5,973 nucleotides of DNA, taken from the NCBI GenBank assembly GCA_017440445.1, contig JAFSHE010000257.1:1-5973 (forward strand), in the 5' to 3' direction. Below, piece by piece: positions 5,125 to 5,973 of this stretch; within the stretch, counting starts at the first letter, position 1, and each line of letters opens with the position of its first letter. The notes beneath the pieces are model-generated. The model was not told the origin of the DNA and searched no databases. It worked only from the letters and a program-made list of their open reading frames with translations. Source of the stretch: Oscillospiraceae bacterium. GTDB lineage: Bacteria > Bacillota_A > Clostridia > Oscillospirales > Ruminococcaceae. A program made the translations under genes and the position numbers.

Positions 5125-5973
5125 ATGAACAACCCTCTTGCCAACACACCTCCAATGGGATGGAACTCCTGGAACACATTCGGCTGGAATATAAACGAGG
5201 AGCTTATCCAAACAACAGCAGACTTTTTTATTGAAAGCGGACTTAAGGACGCAGGCTACGAATACATAGTGATAGACGATTGCTGGAGCGAAAAACAGCG
5301 AGATGAAAACGGCAGACTTGTTGCAGATAAAAACAAGTTCCCGAATGGCATAAAGCCTGTTGCAGACTATATTCACTCAAAAGGTCTCAAGTTTGGTATG
5401 TATTCCTGTGCGGGAACTCACACCTGCGCAGGCTATCCCGGTAGCTTCGAGCATGAATTTGTGGACGCTGAAACATTCGCAGAATGGGGCGTGGATTACC
5501 TCAAATACGACTACTGCTACAAGCCTAAGAGCGCAGACGGCGAAAATCTTTACAAGCGCATGGGAATGGCTCTGAGAAACTGCGGTAGAGATATTCTTTT
5601 CTCTGCGTGCAACTGGGGCGCTGATAACGTTCACAACTGGATAAGAGAATCGGGAGCAAATATGTTCCGCTCAACAGGTGATATTCAGGATAACTGGTTC
5701 TCTGTAAAGAACATCGTGGATTCGCAGCTCGGAAAGCAGGCATACGGCGGTGTCTACTGCCACAATGACATGGATATGCTTGTAGTAGGAATGCATGGCA
5801 ACGGCGATAACACAGAGGTACTTGGAAGTCTGCCGGGCGGCTGCACCGATACAGAATATAAAACTCACTTTGCACTGTGGGCTATAATGAACTCTCCTCT
5901 GATGATAGGATGCGATGTCCGCAGGATGTCCCCGGAGGCAAAAGAAATACTGACAAATCGTGATATCATCGCC
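5125..5973 (+). CDS. GH27 alpha-galactosidase, 3'-truncated by window edge
   Basis: 283 residues are visible from ATG 5125, with AGAAAGGA (5108-5115) as Shine-Dalgarno; the frame is open to the last base. Clan-D hydrolase signatures appear in order: PPMGWNSWN (9-17), VIDDCW (49-54; the Asp pair binds galactose in GH27), YLKYDYC (125-131; Asp129 matches the nucleophile) and FRSTGDIQDNW (181-191; Asp186 matches the acid/base). PLMIGCDVRRM (258-268) marks the end of the TIM barrel; the C-terminal beta-sandwich lies outside the window. The enzyme should remove terminal alpha-galactosyl groups from melibiose, raffinose-type sugars or galactomannan fragments. The N-terminus goes straight into the catalytic domain with no signal peptide, so it likely acts on imported oligosaccharides in the cytoplasm. 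A divergent AraC-type gene probably regulates it. The nearest alternative, alpha-N-acetylgalactosaminidase of the same family, is less likely but not excluded. Confidence 0.96.
   Translation, partial: MNNPLANTPPMGWNSWNTFGWNINEELIQTTADFFIESGLKDAGYEYIVIDDCWSEKQRDENGRLVADKNKFPNGIKPVADYIHSKGLKFGMYSCAGTHTCAGYPGSFEHEFVDAETFAEWGVDYLKYDYCYKPKSADGENLYKRMGMALRNCGRDILFSACNWGADNVHNWIRESGANMFRSTGDIQDNWFSVKNIVDSQLGKQAYGGVYCHNDMDMLVVGMHGNGDNTEVLGSLPGGCTDTEYKTHFALWAIMNSPLMIGCDVRRMSPEAKEILTNRDIIA

Noticed and set aside
5525..5875. 116-codon minus-strand ORF
   Set aside because: It lies opposite the GH27 catalytic domain, whose active-site motifs are in the plus frame.
1..5973. CRISPR array, tRNA, rRNA, T-box or intact insertion sequence
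   Set aside because: No regularly spaced repeats, tRNA cloverleaf, rRNA stretch, T-box core or transposase motif could be seen on either strand.

Overview
The window looks like chromosomal DNA from a low-to-moderate GC, gut- or rumen-type Firmicute, most likely a Ruminococcus-like member of the Oscillospiraceae. This rests on recognisable protein types (a flavodoxin/ferredoxin EFR1-type protein, a zinc-dependent dehydrogenase of a form common in gut Clostridia, and a GH27 alpha-galactosidase beside an AraC regulator), purine-rich Shine-Dalgarno sites and sigma-A-like promoters. The genus is an inference; no rRNA or marker gene is present.

Bases 1-1480 (accessory block). The 3' part of a gene for a von Willebrand factor A (VWA) protein enters from the left edge. 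Its metal-site residues appear to be lost, and it carries a long helical C-terminal extension of unknown role. Just after it, a strong extended -10 promoter drives a 118-residue protein resembling the Mor family of phage transcription activators. A short open frame that seems broken by a one-base shift follows. Together these suggest a phage-derived or island-derived remnant.

Bases 1516-3367 (redox pair). A complete 344-residue zinc-dependent medium-chain alcohol/polyol dehydrogenase is followed 55 bp later, on the same strand, by a 253-residue flavodoxin plus 2x[4Fe-4S] protein. The second gene is clearly more AT-rich than the first, so shared transcription is possible but common ancestry of the pair is doubtful.

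Bases 3368-4032 (no conventional gene, but much structure). This stretch holds an AT-rich weak terminator, a strong 10-bp-stem terminator, and immediately after it an extended -10 promoter enclosed by a perfect 8-bp inverted repeat (operator-like). Next come a Shine-Dalgarno site, a 37-codon ORF starting with four consecutive Phe codons, and a second terminator-like hairpin. A related imperfect inverted repeat brackets the set (3679-3695 and 3985-3999). No structural gene follows on that strand, so this is an orphan leader or small-RNA-like module. It is the most unusual part of the window.

Bases 4033-5973 (sugar-use locus). An AraC-type regulator on the minus strand is divergent from a GH27 alpha-galactosidase that runs off the right edge. 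The 249-bp region between them has a good promoter for each gene, a perfect 9-bp inverted repeat and a 14-bp direct repeat with 63-bp spacing. This is what would be expected if the regulator senses a sugar signal and controls the galactosidase. The enzyme start shows no signal peptide, so it probably acts on imported alpha-galactosides inside the cell.
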